Positions 26,027 to 37,100 of a stretch of DNA of 64,000 bases are shown here, piece after piece. The notes under the pieces are model-generated. The model had not been told where the DNA came from. It ran no database searches and was given only the letters and a program-made list of their open reading frames with translations. Within the stretch, counting starts at the first letter, position 1; the number at the start of each line of letters is the position of its first letter. Source of the stretch: JACKAQ01 sp965227145 (GTDB lineage: Bacteria > Calditrichota > Calditrichia > RBG-13-44-9 > J075). Position numbers and translations under genes: made by a program. The stretch is from assembly GCA_965227145.1 (NCBI GenBank), contig OZ245730.1:4588001-4652000 (forward strand). The letters are read 5' to 3'.

Positions 26027-26869
26027 TTATGGATGGCGATTTATCTGCTGCTGGAGCCATTGCACTAGATTGGCGATCACCGCGTCTTTTTCCGGCTCGT
26101 TCATGGTTTCGTGATACAGCCCGTCGTATAATTTGAGCGATTTGTCCGGTGAGCCGGCGAGATTGTGCACCAATTCGCTGCCTTTCGGATCGGTGATCCG
26201 GTCGTCTGTTCCATGAAAAATGAACAGCGGCAGTTGCAATTTGTGAGCATTTTCGCGGATGCGCCGGGTCGCTTTCACGATTTCCGCACCCGTCCGGGCG
26301 ATGGTGCCGCCGTGGTAAATTTGCGGATCGTCGTCATATTTGCGAACCACTGCAGGATCGCGGCTGATGAATTTGCTGTCGATTTTCAACGTTGGCAATT
26401 TGGGCAAAATGGCGGCGATTACGCCGGAAAGCTGCTGCAAAATCGGCGAAAAATCATCATGAATTTTGAGCGCCGCACTGCTCAGTATCAATCCGGAAAA
26501 TTGATGCTGATAATCCAGCGAATACAGCAACGCGATGGCACCACCCATGCTGTGACCCAATAAAAACAATGGTTTATCGTGATTTTTTGCGGGAACGCGA
26601 TCGACAAAAATTGCCAAATCGCGCAGATAATCAGCGAACCGATTGACAAACGAACGTTTGCCATCGGACTGCCCGTGACCGCGCAAATCGAACGTGGCAG
26701 TGGCGATGTTCGATTCCGCCAGCGCTGCGGCAACGTGTTCGTATCGGCTGCTGTATTCTGCAAGTCCGTGGACAATTATCAACGTTGCCCGTGAATTTTC
26801 CGGCTGCCAGTACTGTTCGAACAGATTGCTGCCATCAAATCCCGTAAAATGTCCGGTGTGGTGTTTCAT
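26027..26869 (-). CDS. Alpha/beta hydrolase, monoacylglycerol lipase-like
   Basis: A 280-residue serine hydrolase. I chose the ATG at 26869 (MKHHTGHFTGFDG); the frame upstream lacks homologous character. The catalytic triad is visible: S in GHSMGGA, D in FHGTDDRITD, H in LYHETMNE. The LRGHGQSDGKRSFV block is typical of monoglyceride lipase and related lysophospholipases. Such enzymes cleave monoacylglycerols or lysolipids in the cytoplasm. No signal peptide. It follows alaS in the same direction across a region with five tandem hairpins. Confidence 0.9.
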   Translation of the reverse strand: MKHHTGHFTGFDGSNLFEQYWQPENSRATLIIVHGLAEYSSRYEHVAAALAESNIATATFDLRGHGQSDGKRSFVNRFADYLRDLAIFVDRVPAKNHDKPLFLLGHSMGGAIALLYSLDYQHQFSGLILSSAALKIHDDFSPILQQLSGVIAAILPKLPTLKIDSKFISRDPAVVRKYDDDPQIYHGGTIARTGAEIVKATRRIRENAHKLQLPLFIFHGTDDRITDPKGSELVHNLAGSPDKSLKLYDGLYHETMNEPEKDAVIANLVQWLQQQINRHP

Positions 26870-26990
26870 GATTTTTCCCGATTTTTTTGTCACAGGGAAA
26901 ATGCGGAACGGTCGCGGCCGTTCCCTGCTTTGCGGCATTTTTCCCAAAAATAACTGCCGGAATTAACGCAATTTTCATGAAAAACAAAAA

Positions 26991-27013
26991 CCCCGCGACG
27001 GAAAATCGCGGGG
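26991..27013. terminator. Hairpin terminator between alaS and hydrolase genes
   Basis: An 8-bp GC-rich stem (26991-26998 with 27006-27013) with a 7-nt loop. It is flanked by T-rich sequence on both strands, so it can act for the minus-strand alaS gene and from the other direction. Confidence 0.75.
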
Positions 27014-27040
27014 TAATTTTTTCGGTAGTTTTGTTTTACT

Positions 27041-27115
27041 CAGGAGATTCCTGCTCCAAAGGAGCGCCTCAGGCGCCTTCACTGGAACAGTGTGTCACCC
27101 CTGCGAAGGCAGGGG
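27041..27115. repeat. Cluster of five small hairpins, REP-like element
   Basis: Five stem-loops follow each other without gaps: 27041-27045/27049-27053, 27054-27057/27061-27064, 27064-27068/27072-27076, 27080-27084/27088-27092 and 27098-27104/27109-27115. The last has the sequence ACCCCTGCGAAGGCAGGGGT, the same hairpin found in widespread REP-like repeats of many bacterial genomes. Peptides such as VTPAKAG and SPLRRQGS, familiar as false gene predictions in those genomes, are encoded here too. It lies in the 285-base gap between alaS and the hydrolase gene. Confidence 0.6.
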
Positions 27116-27154
27116 TCTCCCGACACATTTCTGCAATTTGCATTGCAGCACGGT

Positions 27155-29797
27155 TTACGCCAAAGATTTCCGCAGAAAGTCGTAAATTTCCGGCAATTTT
27201 TCCGCGTCTTTTGCGCCGGCAGTTGCCAAGTGAGGACGACCGCCACCGCCACCGCCGGCAATTTTTGCGGCGTCGCGAACGATGTTCCCGGCGTTGAATT
27301 TTTTGCCGGAAATCAGGTCGTCGGTGACTGCGCAAATCAGGTTGATTTTGCCATCATCCATTTTATTCACAAAAAATCCGATCGCGGATTTGGTTTTCTG
27401 GCGCATTTGGTCGCCGAGCTGTTTGAGCAAATCCACATCCTGATTGTCGAATTCGTGGATCACCAGCAGCACATCGCCGATTTTTTCACCTTTTTCGATA
27501 ATCGCATCGGCGTGTTGCAGCACTTGCTGCGATTGAATTTGTTGCAACTGTTTTTCCAAATCGCGGATTTGATCCTGCATATTTCGCACACGATCGGCCA
27601 TTTCGCCGGGACGCGTGTTCAAAATGGCGTCGAGTTCGTTCACCAGATCGCGTTGCTGCTGGATAAACGCCACAGCTTTCGGTCCGGTGAGCGCTTCGAT
27701 GCGCCGCACGCCGCTGGCAACGCTGCTTTCCTGCGTGATCACAAACGGACCGATTTCGCCGGTGCGCTTCACGTGGCAGCCGCCGCACAGCTCAACACTC
27801 ACGGGATCGCTGTCGTTTTCGGCGATGGAAACTACCCGAACGACGTCGCCGTATTTCTCGCCGAACAGCGCCATTGCGCCTTTGGCTTTGGCATCGTCGA
27901 ACGCTTCGTAAGCGTAGCTAACCTGAATATCTTCTTGTACTTGCGCGTTGATAATTTTCTCAATTTCCCGAAGCTGGTCGTGATCCACTTTTTTGAAATG
28001 GGTGAAATCGAAACGCAAATAATCCGGTGCCACCAGCGATCCGGCCTGCCGGACGTGATCGCCCAAAATATCGCGCAGCGCCGCATGCAGCAGGTGGGTT
28101 GCGGTGTGATTGTAGGTCGTCGGTTTGCGGGCAGTCATGTCCACTGCTGCCCGAACGTTTGCGGATGCGATATTCGCTTCGCCATCCGTTTTGCAAATGC
28201 AAACGCTTTCGCCACCCTGTTTTTGGGTATCGACAACGGTGAGCGAAAAGCCATCGCCGGAAATGGTTCCGGTGTCACCAACCTGCCCGCCGGATTCCGC
28301 GTAAAACGGCGTTTCCGTTAGCACGATGTGAATTTCGTCGTTGTGGCGGCTGAATTTATGAATTTTGGTGTCAATTGCCACATTTTCGTATCCGACAAAC
28401 GCCGTTTTTTCAGCAGGCGTGAGCACCGTCCAGTCGCCGGCGTCATCGGTCGCCATCGAAAATTTGCCGGCTTTGCGGGCGCGATCGCGCTGTTTTTCCA
28501 TTTCGGAATTGAAGCCGGTTTCGTCCACGGTCATGCCCAATTCTTCCGCCATCACGCGGGTCAAATCCACCGGAAAACCGAAGGTATCGTATAATTTGAA
28601 GGCTTCCGCACCGGGAATTGTTTTCTGATGTTTCGATTTCAATTCCTGCACCAGCGAGTTGAATAAATCGATGCCGCGATCCAGTGTTTTGTTGAAGCTC
28701 TCTTCTTCGGATTTGATCACCTCCATCACATACGCCTGTTTTTCGGTGATTTCCGGGAACGCCTCGCCATACAATTTGACCACTGCGGGAACGATTTGGT
28801 GAATCAGCAGATCATGCGTGCCCAGTTTGCGGCTGTATCGGGCAGCGCGACGCAGAATCCGGCGCAGCACATAACCGCGTCCTTCGTTGGAGGGAATCGC
28901 GCCATCCGTAATTGAAAAAGTGAGCATGCGAACGTGATCCGCCATCACCCGGAAAGCGATTTGCTGCTCATCACTGGCTTTGGCGTAATCGAGATTCACC
29001 AGCTCGCCGATGTGCTTCAGCAGTGGCTGAAAAACATCCGTATCATAATTAGAATCAACACCTTGCAGCACCCGCACAACCCGCTCGAAACCCATACCGG
29101 TATCCACGTGTTTCGCGGGCAATTGCTCCAGTTTACCATCGTTTTTGCGATTGAACTGGATAAAAACGAGGTTCCAGATTTCGATCACTTCCGGCACACC
29201 GGCGTTCACCAGCTTGCCGCCGGAGCCATCCGGCGTTAAATCGATGTGGATTTCCGAACACGGTCCGCAGGGTCCGGTTTCGCCCATTTCCCAAAAATTA
29301 TCTTTTTTGCCGCAGCGCAGCACGTGGGTGGGATCGATATCGGTGACGGTTTTCCACAACTGCTCAGCTTCGGTATCGGCGTCCAAACCGTCTTCCGCAT
29401 CACCGCCGAAAACAGTGGCATACAGCCGTTCTTTGGGAATGCCCCAAACGCCGGTGAGCAATTCCCACGCCCAGCGAATCGCGTCTTCCTTAAAATAATC
29501 GCCGAACGACCAGTTGCCGAGCATCTCAAAATAGGTGTGGTGGTAGCTGTCGTGCCCCACTTCTTCCAGATCGTTGTGTTTACCGCTGACCCGGATGCAT
29601 TTTTGGGAATTTGCCGCGCGTTTGTACGGGCGCGTGCCGGTTTCCAGAAACACATCTTTAAACTGGTTCATCCCGGCGTTGGTGAACAACAGCGTAGGAT
29701 CATCCTGCGGCACCACCGGCGAACTGGGCACAAATGTGTGTCCGTGTTTCTCAAAAAAAGCGATAAAATCCTGGCGAATTTCTGTGGATGTTTTCAT
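27155..29797 (-). CDS. alaS: Alanine-tRNA ligase
   Basis: AlaS, 880 residues, charges tRNA-Ala with alanine and hydrolyses mis-acylated Ser- and Gly-tRNA. The class II catalytic core is at the N-terminus (PVVPQDDPTLLFTNAGMNQF). The editing domain has the zinc-binding HTATHLLHAALR motif near residue 560 and CGGCH near residue 672. The C-terminal C-Ala domain ends in helices that bind the tRNA elbow. Length is standard. The ATG has GAGGGAG in front. It is transcribed away from the HTCS-type kinase at 30002, leaving about 200 bases for both promoters. Confidence 0.98.
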   Translation of the reverse strand: MKTSTEIRQDFIAFFEKHGHTFVPSSPVVPQDDPTLLFTNAGMNQFKDVFLETGTRPYKRAANSQKCIRVSGKHNDLEEVGHDSYHHTYFEMLGNWSFGDYFKEDAIRWAWELLTGVWGIPKERLYATVFGGDAEDGLDADTEAEQLWKTVTDIDPTHVLRCGKKDNFWEMGETGPCGPCSEIHIDLTPDGSGGKLVNAGVPEVIEIWNLVFIQFNRKNDGKLEQLPAKHVDTGMGFERVVRVLQGVDSNYDTDVFQPLLKHIGELVNLDYAKASDEQQIAFRVMADHVRMLTFSITDGAIPSNEGRGYVLRRILRRAARYSRKLGTHDLLIHQIVPAVVKLYGEAFPEITEKQAYVMEVIKSEEESFNKTLDRGIDLFNSLVQELKSKHQKTIPGAEAFKLYDTFGFPVDLTRVMAEELGMTVDETGFNSEMEKQRDRARKAGKFSMATDDAGDWTVLTPAEKTAFVGYENVAIDTKIHKFSRHNDEIHIVLTETPFYAESGGQVGDTGTISGDGFSLTVVDTQKQGGESVCICKTDGEANIASANVRAAVDMTARKPTTYNHTATHLLHAALRDILGDHVRQAGSLVAPDYLRFDFTHFKKVDHDQLREIEKIINAQVQEDIQVSYAYEAFDDAKAKGAMALFGEKYGDVVRVVSIAENDSDPVSVELCGGCHVKRTGEIGPFVITQESSVASGVRRIEALTGPKAVAFIQQQRDLVNELDAILNTRPGEMADRVRNMQDQIRDLEKQLQQIQSQQVLQHADAIIEKGEKIGDVLLVIHEFDNQDVDLLKQLGDQMRQKTKSAIGFFVNKMDDGKINLICAVTDDLISGKKFNAGNIVRDAAKIAGGGGGGRPHLATAGAKDAEKLPEIYDFLRKSLA

Positions 29798-30001
29798 GCT
29801 CCCTCAAACGATTTATGTATTAACAATCCGAAATATCCCATAATTAACGTCAAATAAACTGAAAATTTAGAAACCTGCGCCACATTTTCCAAATGCTTTT
29901 GTGGGATTTGCCATCTGTTGAAGTTGTGCAGCTTATTCTTCAGTTTCGGGCGTTTTATTCGATCATAAAATCGACCGGATTGCAAACTAACGAGGCGATA
30001 A

Positions 30002-33000
30002 ATGTCCATTGATTTACTGATCAAATTCCCGAAAATTACCCGAAGCTGGCTGGTGTTGTTAATTTTTATCCCGCTATTTTTTGTGAATACCCAAACCCTG
30101 CCGACCGCCAACGCCGCCGAAAGCGGACAACTGTTGATGACCCAATATACCTCCAAAGATTACCGCGCTCATGAGCAAAACTGGTGCGTTCAACAGGCGC
30201 CAAACGGCATGATGTATATCGGCAACAGCTCCTGTTTACTGGAATTTGACGGCGTAAACTGGCGCGTCATTATGGTTGAAAACAAAAGCACGGTGCGCTC
30301 GCTGGATATCGACGAAAATGGCACCGTCTGGATCGGTGCGCAAAATGATCTCGGCTACACCGCACCGGACTCCGCCGGAAATTTAAATTACGTTTCGCTG
30401 GTTCCCGAAGTGCCGGAAGCACACAAAGAATTCAACGATGTTTGGGAAACTTATGTGACGCCGCAGGGCGTATTTTTCGAGACCACCACCAAATTGTTTT
30501 TGTGGCACGAAAACCGGATGCAGGTTTGGGAAGTCGATTCTCAAAAGAGCTTTAAATCGATGTATATCAACAGCTTGGGAACGCTGGTTAAACAAGATAA
30601 AGTTGGGCTGTTGCGTTACGAAAACGGGAGCCTGAACCTCGTAAAAGGTGGCGAACAACTGGCCAACCTCAGGGTGCAGGGTTGGGTTGATCTGGAACAT
30701 AATTCGATGATCCTGACCCGGAAAAACGGTATTTTTTTCGCAAATTATGACGAAACCAACGGGTTATCGCTTACCCCCTTTTCCGGCTGGCTGAATGATG
30801 AACTGAAATCGCTTCAGGCTTACAAAGCGATAAAACTGACGGATGGAACCGTTGCCGTCGGCACATTATTCGGCGGCATTTTGGTGATTTCGCCGGACGG
30901 CGAATTGCTGCGCCGCATCGATCCCGGCAGCGGATTGGGCAGCGATTTGGTACTAAATCTGGCCATCGATCGGCAGGGCGCGTTGTGGGCCGGATTGAAC
31001 AACGGCGTCGCCCGGATCGAGCTGCCGTCGCCGCTCACCGTGTTCGATCAGCAATCCGGGCTCAGCGAAAGCGTGCAGGATATCATTCGTTTCGATGGCA
31101 AATTGTATGCGGCAACACTCGCCGGAACGTTTGTGCTGCAATCCGGCGAATCCGGAAAGCCGGCCACATTTGAAATGGTGCCGGGATTGCAGGATATGTG
31201 CTGGAAATTCCTGGAATTTGACGACAAACTGCTCATCGCCACCGGCGGCGGATTGTTCGAACTGAACAACGGCGAGTGGCAATCCACCGGCATTACCAAT
31301 ATTTTATACACGCTGGATCGCTGTCCGAAACATCCCGATCACATTTTTCTCGGTGCGATTGACCGGCTGTTGAGCGCCACACGGCGCAACGGAAAATGGG
31401 AAATTATTCCATCGCAAATTGAGTTGCCCGTTACGATTCGCAATATGCGATCATTTCCCGCTGACGACGGTAAATCAGCCGATATGTGGCTCGGCACTGC
31501 ATCCGACGGCGTGTATCGAATTCGTTTTTCGATGGATAAAAATGACCCGCCCGCGGTGTCGCATTTCAACGAAACCCACAATTTACCGGTGGGATATGTT
31601 TTTGCCGGCAGCATCGGCGGGAAAGTCGCATTCGGCACAAACGAAGGAATTATGTATTTTACAGAAACCGACGAGCAAAACGGTTATTTTTTGCTGGATG
31701 ATTCCATCAAAGCGGCGGTTGAAATTGCAAAACAGCAGGTCATCACTTTTGCGGAAGATGCCAACGGCATTGTCTGGCTGCCATTGGTGAAACAGACCGG
31801 TGCGCTCAGCCGTGCCGGCGACAGTTGGTTTTACAATTATACCCCGTTCGAGCGCTTCAAAACGACGACAACTTATGTTGTTTATCCGGAAAATGATCGC
31901 ATTTGGGTGGGTTGCACAGAAGGTGTTTTGCAATACACCCCATCCGTTCGCAAGTCGTATGATGTTGATTTTTCTGCAGTTATCCGGCAGGTTCACCCGG
32001 TGAATTCGGATACCGTATTGTTTAACGGCTTTCAGTACGATGGATTGAAACCATTGGTTTTGCCATACCAAAAACGCGCGCTGCGATTCAGCTATTCTGC
32101 AACCAGCTTTGAGGAACCGGCAGCAAATTTGTTCAGCGTTTTTTTGGACGGCTTCGATGAAGAATGGACCGATTGGTCTGCTGAAACGCGAAAAGATTAC
32201 ACCAATATCCCCGAAGGAAAATACACTTTCCGGGTTCGGGCACAAAATATTTATGGATTTATCGGTCGCGAAGCCGCGTATTCATTTACCATTCTGCCGC
32301 CATTATATCGCACGATGACGGCGTACGTATTTTACTGTTTAAGCGGTATCGTGTTGATTTTTCTGATGTTACGCTGGCGACTAAACTCGCTCGAATCTCA
32401 AAAATCAGATTTGGCCCGGCAAGTTGCTCAACGAACCCGGGTAATCGAGGATCAGAAAATTGAGCTCGAAGCGATTAATCAGGAATTGCTCAACCGGAAT
32501 CTCGAAGTCAATTTGCAAAAAACGGCCATCGAGGAAGCGCGGGACGCGGCAGAAAAAGCCCGCATCATCGCCGAAGAAGCGACTCGCGCAAAAAGTGAAT
32601 TTCTGGCAAATATGAGTCACGAAATTCGCACACCGATGAACGGTGTTATCGGCATGAGCGATTTATTGATGGACACAGAACTGGACCCGGAACAGCGGGA
32701 ATTTGCCGGAACCATCAAACAATCGGGCGAGGCGTTGCTCACTATTATTAATGATATTCTGGATTTTTCCAAAATTGAAGCCGGCAAACTGGAGCTGGAA
32801 ACCATCAATTTTGATTTGCGCACAACTCTGGAAAGCGTATCCGATTTGCTCGCTCAAAAAGCATGCGAAAAAGGATTGACGCTCATTCTCGACATGCCCG
32901 CGGATGTGCCTTCCGCGCTCACCGGCGATCCCGGCAGATTGCGGCAGGTGCTCATCAATCTGACCAATAACGCCATCAAATTTACCGCAACTGGCTCGGT

Positions 33001-34135
33001 TACGATCCGCGTCCGCACTGCATCAGCCAACGAAACTTCTGCCAAATTGATATTCGAGGTCATCGACACGGGCATCGGGATTCCCAAAAACCGGCAGGAT
33101 CGCCTGTTCAAAGCATTCAGCCAGATAGACAACGCAACTACCCGCAAATTTGGCGGCACCGGTTTGGGATTGACCATTTCACAAAGGCTCGTAACATTGA
33201 TGAATGGCGAAATCGGCGTGTACAGCGAAGCGGGGAACGGCGCAACGTTCTGGTTTAGCGCGCATTTCGGCGTTTCGGAAAACCGCCAGATTCACTTTGC
33301 CGAATCACAATTTTTGAAAAATGAACGGGTGTTGGTTGTGGAAGAAAATCCTGTCAACCGCCAGGTTATCGCTCAGATACTCAGCTTTACCGGAATTCCC
33401 CACAGCGTTGCGGATTCTGCAGAAAAAGCGCTGGAACAGCTATCTGCTGCAAAATCGCCGTTTACTATCGCTATTATCGATTTTCAGTTGCCGGATATGG
33501 ATGGCGTGGCGCTGGCAAAGCGCATCAAATCTGATGTGACAACCCAAAATATCCGATTGATTTTACTCACCTCCGTTGCCAAACGCGGCGATGCAAAACG
33601 GATGCAAACAACGGGCTTTTCGGCATATTTGACAAAACCGGTCAAGCTGAAAATGTTGATAAACACGATTGCAGCTGTTGCCGGAACAAACGGCAATCAG
33701 GATCAGTTGCTGATCACCCAACACAATCTGCGCGAAGCCGAAACGCGCCGGAAAACCGTCCGCATTTTGCTGGCGGAAGACAATCGCGTCAATCAAAAAG
33801 TGGCCATTCGCACATTGGAGAAACTCGGCTACAGCGCGGATATCGCCGAAAACGGCAAGATAGCTGTTGAAATGCTCAAAAATTCCGATTACCAAATTGT
33901 GTTAATGGACGTGCAAATGCCGGAAATGGATGGCTTTGAGGCAACCGCCGCCATTCGCAACGGCGCTGCCGGTGAGCAAAATAAAAACATCGCGATCATC
34001 GCGATGACAGCCAACGCCATGAAGGGCGACCGCGAACGCTGCATCGCCGCCGGAATGAACGATTATGTAGCGAAACCCATTCGACGCGATGATTTACAAA
34101 ATGCCTTAACCATTGTTAAAGTGGTATCATTATAA
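30002..34135 (+). CDS. Propeller hybrid histidine kinase with two receivers (HTCS-like 1)
   Basis: A 1377-residue membrane sensor kinase. Order: N-terminal membrane segment or signal (about 15-35), periplasmic two-propeller region of Reg_prop-like repeats (about 60-680, repeated WIGAQNDLG, LWAGLNNGVARI, MWLGTASDGVYRI blocks), a Y_Y_Y domain (about 685-765, WTDWSAETRKDYTNIPEGKYTFRVRA), a transmembrane helix (about 775-798), coiled coil, HisKA with H873, HATPase_c (NLTNNAIKFT, DTGIGIP, GTGLGLTIS), then two receiver domains. The first receiver (about 1110-1230) has E-E in place of the usual acidic pair but keeps the Asp in IIDFQLPDMDG; the second has D1303 in VLMDVQMPEMDG. HTCS proteins in Bacteroidota usually end in an AraC DNA-binding domain to sense glycans; there is none here, so output goes through other proteins. 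Its stop overlaps the next gene's start (TAATG). Confidence 0.93.
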   Translation: MSIDLLIKFPKITRSWLVLLIFIPLFFVNTQTLPTANAAESGQLLMTQYTSKDYRAHEQNWCVQQAPNGMMYIGNSSCLLEFDGVNWRVIMVENKSTVRSLDIDENGTVWIGAQNDLGYTAPDSAGNLNYVSLVPEVPEAHKEFNDVWETYVTPQGVFFETTTKLFLWHENRMQVWEVDSQKSFKSMYINSLGTLVKQDKVGLLRYENGSLNLVKGGEQLANLRVQGWVDLEHNSMILTRKNGIFFANYDETNGLSLTPFSGWLNDELKSLQAYKAIKLTDGTVAVGTLFGGILVISPDGELLRRIDPGSGLGSDLVLNLAIDRQGALWAGLNNGVARIELPSPLTVFDQQSGLSESVQDIIRFDGKLYAATLAGTFVLQSGESGKPATFEMVPGLQDMCWKFLEFDDKLLIATGGGLFELNNGEWQSTGITNILYTLDRCPKHPDHIFLGAIDRLLSATRRNGKWEIIPSQIELPVTIRNMRSFPADDGKSADMWLGTASDGVYRIRFSMDKNDPPAVSHFNETHNLPVGYVFAGSIGGKVAFGTNEGIMYFTETDEQNGYFLLDDSIKAAVEIAKQQVITFAEDANGIVWLPLVKQTGALSRAGDSWFYNYTPFERFKTTTTYVVYPENDRIWVGCTEGVLQYTPSVRKSYDVDFSAVIRQVHPVNSDTVLFNGFQYDGLKPLVLPYQKRALRFSYSATSFEEPAANLFSVFLDGFDEEWTDWSAETRKDYTNIPEGKYTFRVRAQNIYGFIGREAAYSFTILPPLYRTMTAYVFYCLSGIVLIFLMLRWRLNSLESQKSDLARQVAQRTRVIEDQKIELEAINQELLNRNLEVNLQKTAIEEARDAAEKARIIAEEATRAKSEFLANMSHEIRTPMNGVIGMSDLLMDTELDPEQREFAGTIKQSGEALLTIINDILDFSKIEAGKLELETINFDLRTTLESVSDLLAQKACEKGLTLILDMPADVPSALTGDPGRLRQVLINLTNNAIKFTATGSVTIRVRTASANETSAKLIFEVIDTGIGIPKNRQDRLFKAFSQIDNATTRKFGGTGLGLTISQRLVTLMNGEIGVYSEAGNGATFWFSAHFGVSENRQIHFAESQFLKNERVLVVEENPVNRQVIAQILSFTGIPHSVADSAEKALEQLSAAKSPFTIAIIDFQLPDMDGVALAKRIKSDVTTQNIRLILLTSVAKRGDAKRMQTTGFSAYLTKPVKLKMLINTIAAVAGTNGNQDQLLITQHNLREAETRRKTVRILLAEDNRVNQKVAIRTLEKLGYSADIAENGKIAVEMLKNSDYQIVLMDVQMPEMDGFEATAAIRNGAAGEQNKNIAIIAMTANAMKGDRERCIAAGMNDYVAKPIRRDDLQNALTIVKVVSL

Positions 34136-37100
34136 TGCGCCAAAAACGAACAGCGATTAAATCTATTGTGCCAAACAAAAGTATACAGATTTTTATACTT
34201 TTGCTTTTATTGGTTAGCAATGGATTTTGCCAATATCAATTCACCTCCGAAATGGGTGTATTCCCAACAGTGGAATATTCGCCAAAAGAATACGGTGGGA
34301 TGCAGCAAAATTGGCAAATCGACCAACTGTCTAACGGAAATATTATTGTTGCCAATGGCGGCAGCGGCGTACTGGAATTTGATGGGATAAAATGGCAGCA
34401 TTATGATATTCCGGGCAGTAACTTTGTTCGCTCAATCGCAATTGGCGAAAATGACACTATTTTTGTTGGCTCATCCGGAAACATTGGCTATTTGTGTCCA
34501 GATTCTGTGGGCAGAAAACATTTTGTTTCGTTACTCCCCAAAATTCCAGAGGACGATCGTATTTTTGTTGATGTTTTTGATGTGATCATCACTTCGACAA
34601 ATGGCGTTTACTTCCGAACAGACGACAAAATTTTTCACTGGTATAAAGATAAAATTGGTGTGTTAAAAAGCGACAAAAACTATAGGAAAATATATCAAAC
34701 CGGTAGTAAAACATGGTATCGCGAATCCTCTAAAAAATTTTATCTTTTAGAAGGCGATGAATCAACTCCTTTTCATTTTGAAGGTTTGGATAAGGAGAGC
34801 AAACGCTTGTCCTTTTTCCCCGGACTTGATAGCGCATTTTATGCCATCGAAGATTCAAGCCTTCTTAAATATATTTTTGACGAACAGGGAACACCCAAGC
34901 TCATCAATAAAAACACAGACATCGTTAAAAGCCTTGCGCAATTTCAATATCCGATTATCCGGCAATTGACAGAAACAATGTTCATTGTTGGTTCGCATGG
35001 GCAAGGTGCCGCAATTATTTCCGAAGATGGCTATATTCTCCACACATTTAACGAGCGATACGATTTCAGGAGCGATATTATATTTGATCTGTTTGTAGAC
35101 AGGGAAAATGGGCTCTGGCTGGGATTAAATGATGGAATCGCCCGAGTGGATATTGCATCGCCATACACAATTTTTTCCAAAACTTATGGGTTCAAAAATT
35201 CGGTTTACGATGTAACACGTTTAAATGGTCAAATTTATATTATCGATGATAAAGGGCTTTATAAATATACCCAACCCACAGGAAGCTCGATCCCAACATT
35301 CAATAAACTCAACTCGCAGAACGAATTTTATTGGCTTATCCTCAACCATAACAACACTTTATATTGTTTCACAGAATATGAGATATTGGCTTATTTCCCG
35401 AATCAAACAACTCCAAAAATAATACCAGGCAGCTATTTCAACATTTTACTGTCGAAAAAACACCAACAATATGCCTACGCATTGAAGAGCGACGGCGGTA
35501 TAAGTTTATTGGATGTCTCAAAAAACTTCAAAAAAATATTTGATTATAATGATATACAACGCTACACAAATATGATTATCGAAGCACCGGTTCTCGGACC
35601 GGATGATCCCGATACCCTGTGGGCACAATCAGAAACTGGAACCATTTATCGAATCCTCAACCCATTTGATTCAACCAAAGCTCAAGTCGAGGAGTTCAAT
35701 AAGTTCAATGGATTGCCCGAAAATTTTCGGACAATTCCATTTGTTTATCAGAATAAGATATACTTTTGGGGGGAAAACAACGTACTTCGCTATACAGAAA
35801 CGGAAAATGGCAATCCATACTTTACCCCGGACAATCGCTGGGAAAAAGCTTCTGCCGGCATAAACGATCATATTGCATTTGTTAAAACAGACAGTGATGG
35901 CATTCTATGGTATAATATTAATGATAGAGTCGGTCAGATACGACAATTGCCATCCGGCGAATTTTACAGGGATGGAAAAGGCTTGGGTAAATTACCCTCA
36001 ATGGATCTATTAATGTTGAAAAAAGAACCCGGAGATGTTTACTGGATTTGCAGCGATATCGGCTTGCTACGCTATCAACCGCTATCCAGTTCGAGCGATA
36101 GCTTAACTTTTCCATTACATATTAGAAAAGTAAGCATTGTAAACCCGGAAGAAGATGTTGCACATAATATTTCCGGCAAATGGGCACTTTCTACCCCCCT
36201 TCGTTTCGATAGAAACACCATCAAGTTTGAGTTTTCAACGCCAATGATGGCTTATATCGGTAAAACAGAATTTCGATATAGCTTGAGTACCGGCGATACG
36301 ACTTGGAGCGATTGGAACAGCCAGAATTTTCGGGAATTTATGAATTTGAACGAAGGTAGTTATTGTTTCATTGTTCAGGCACGCAATTCTGACGGCCATT
36401 ATTCAACACTAAGCTCAATAAACTTTGCTGTTTTACCGCCCTGGTATCGCACATGGTTGGCTTATTTGTGCTATCTTTTGGCGCTTTCAGCCCTGATTTT
36501 TTTAATTGTAAAATGGCAATTGGAAAGGATTGAGTCTCAAAAGCATGCATTGGAAACAATTATTGCGGAACGAACAGCGTTGATTTTTGAACAGAAGGAA
36601 GAGCTTGAAGCAATCAATGTAGAATTGTTTCGCGCAAAAGTAGCTGCCGAAGATGCAACCCATTCCAAATCTGAATTTTTGGCAAATATGAGTCACGAAA
36701 TTCGCACGCCGATGAATGGCGTAATCGGGATGACCGATATTTTAATGGACATGGATCTTACCGAAGATCAAAAAGATGTTGCCAATATCATCAAATACTC
36801 CGGTGAGTCCCTGTTGACTATTATTAACGATATTCTTGATTTTTCTAAAATTGAAGCCGGGCAATTGCAGTTGGAATCGATCAATTTTAATTTTCATGAA
36901 CAGCTTGAAAAAATTATCAAAATGTTGGGCGTTATTGCGGAAGAGAAGGGCTGTTCACTTCAATATAAAATTGACGACAATGTGCCGGTTTTTTTGGTGG
37001 GTGATCCGGTTCGCTTGCGGCAGATTATGATTAATTATATTAACAATGCCATAAAATTTTCAAATACAAAACCTGTTTTGGTTCATGTATGTGTTGCCGG

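Noticed and set aside
27092..28321. A 409-codon plus-strand frame opposite alaS
   Set aside because: Antisense to alaS. Its first residues (SPLRRQGS) come from the REP-like hairpin, a known source of false gene calls.
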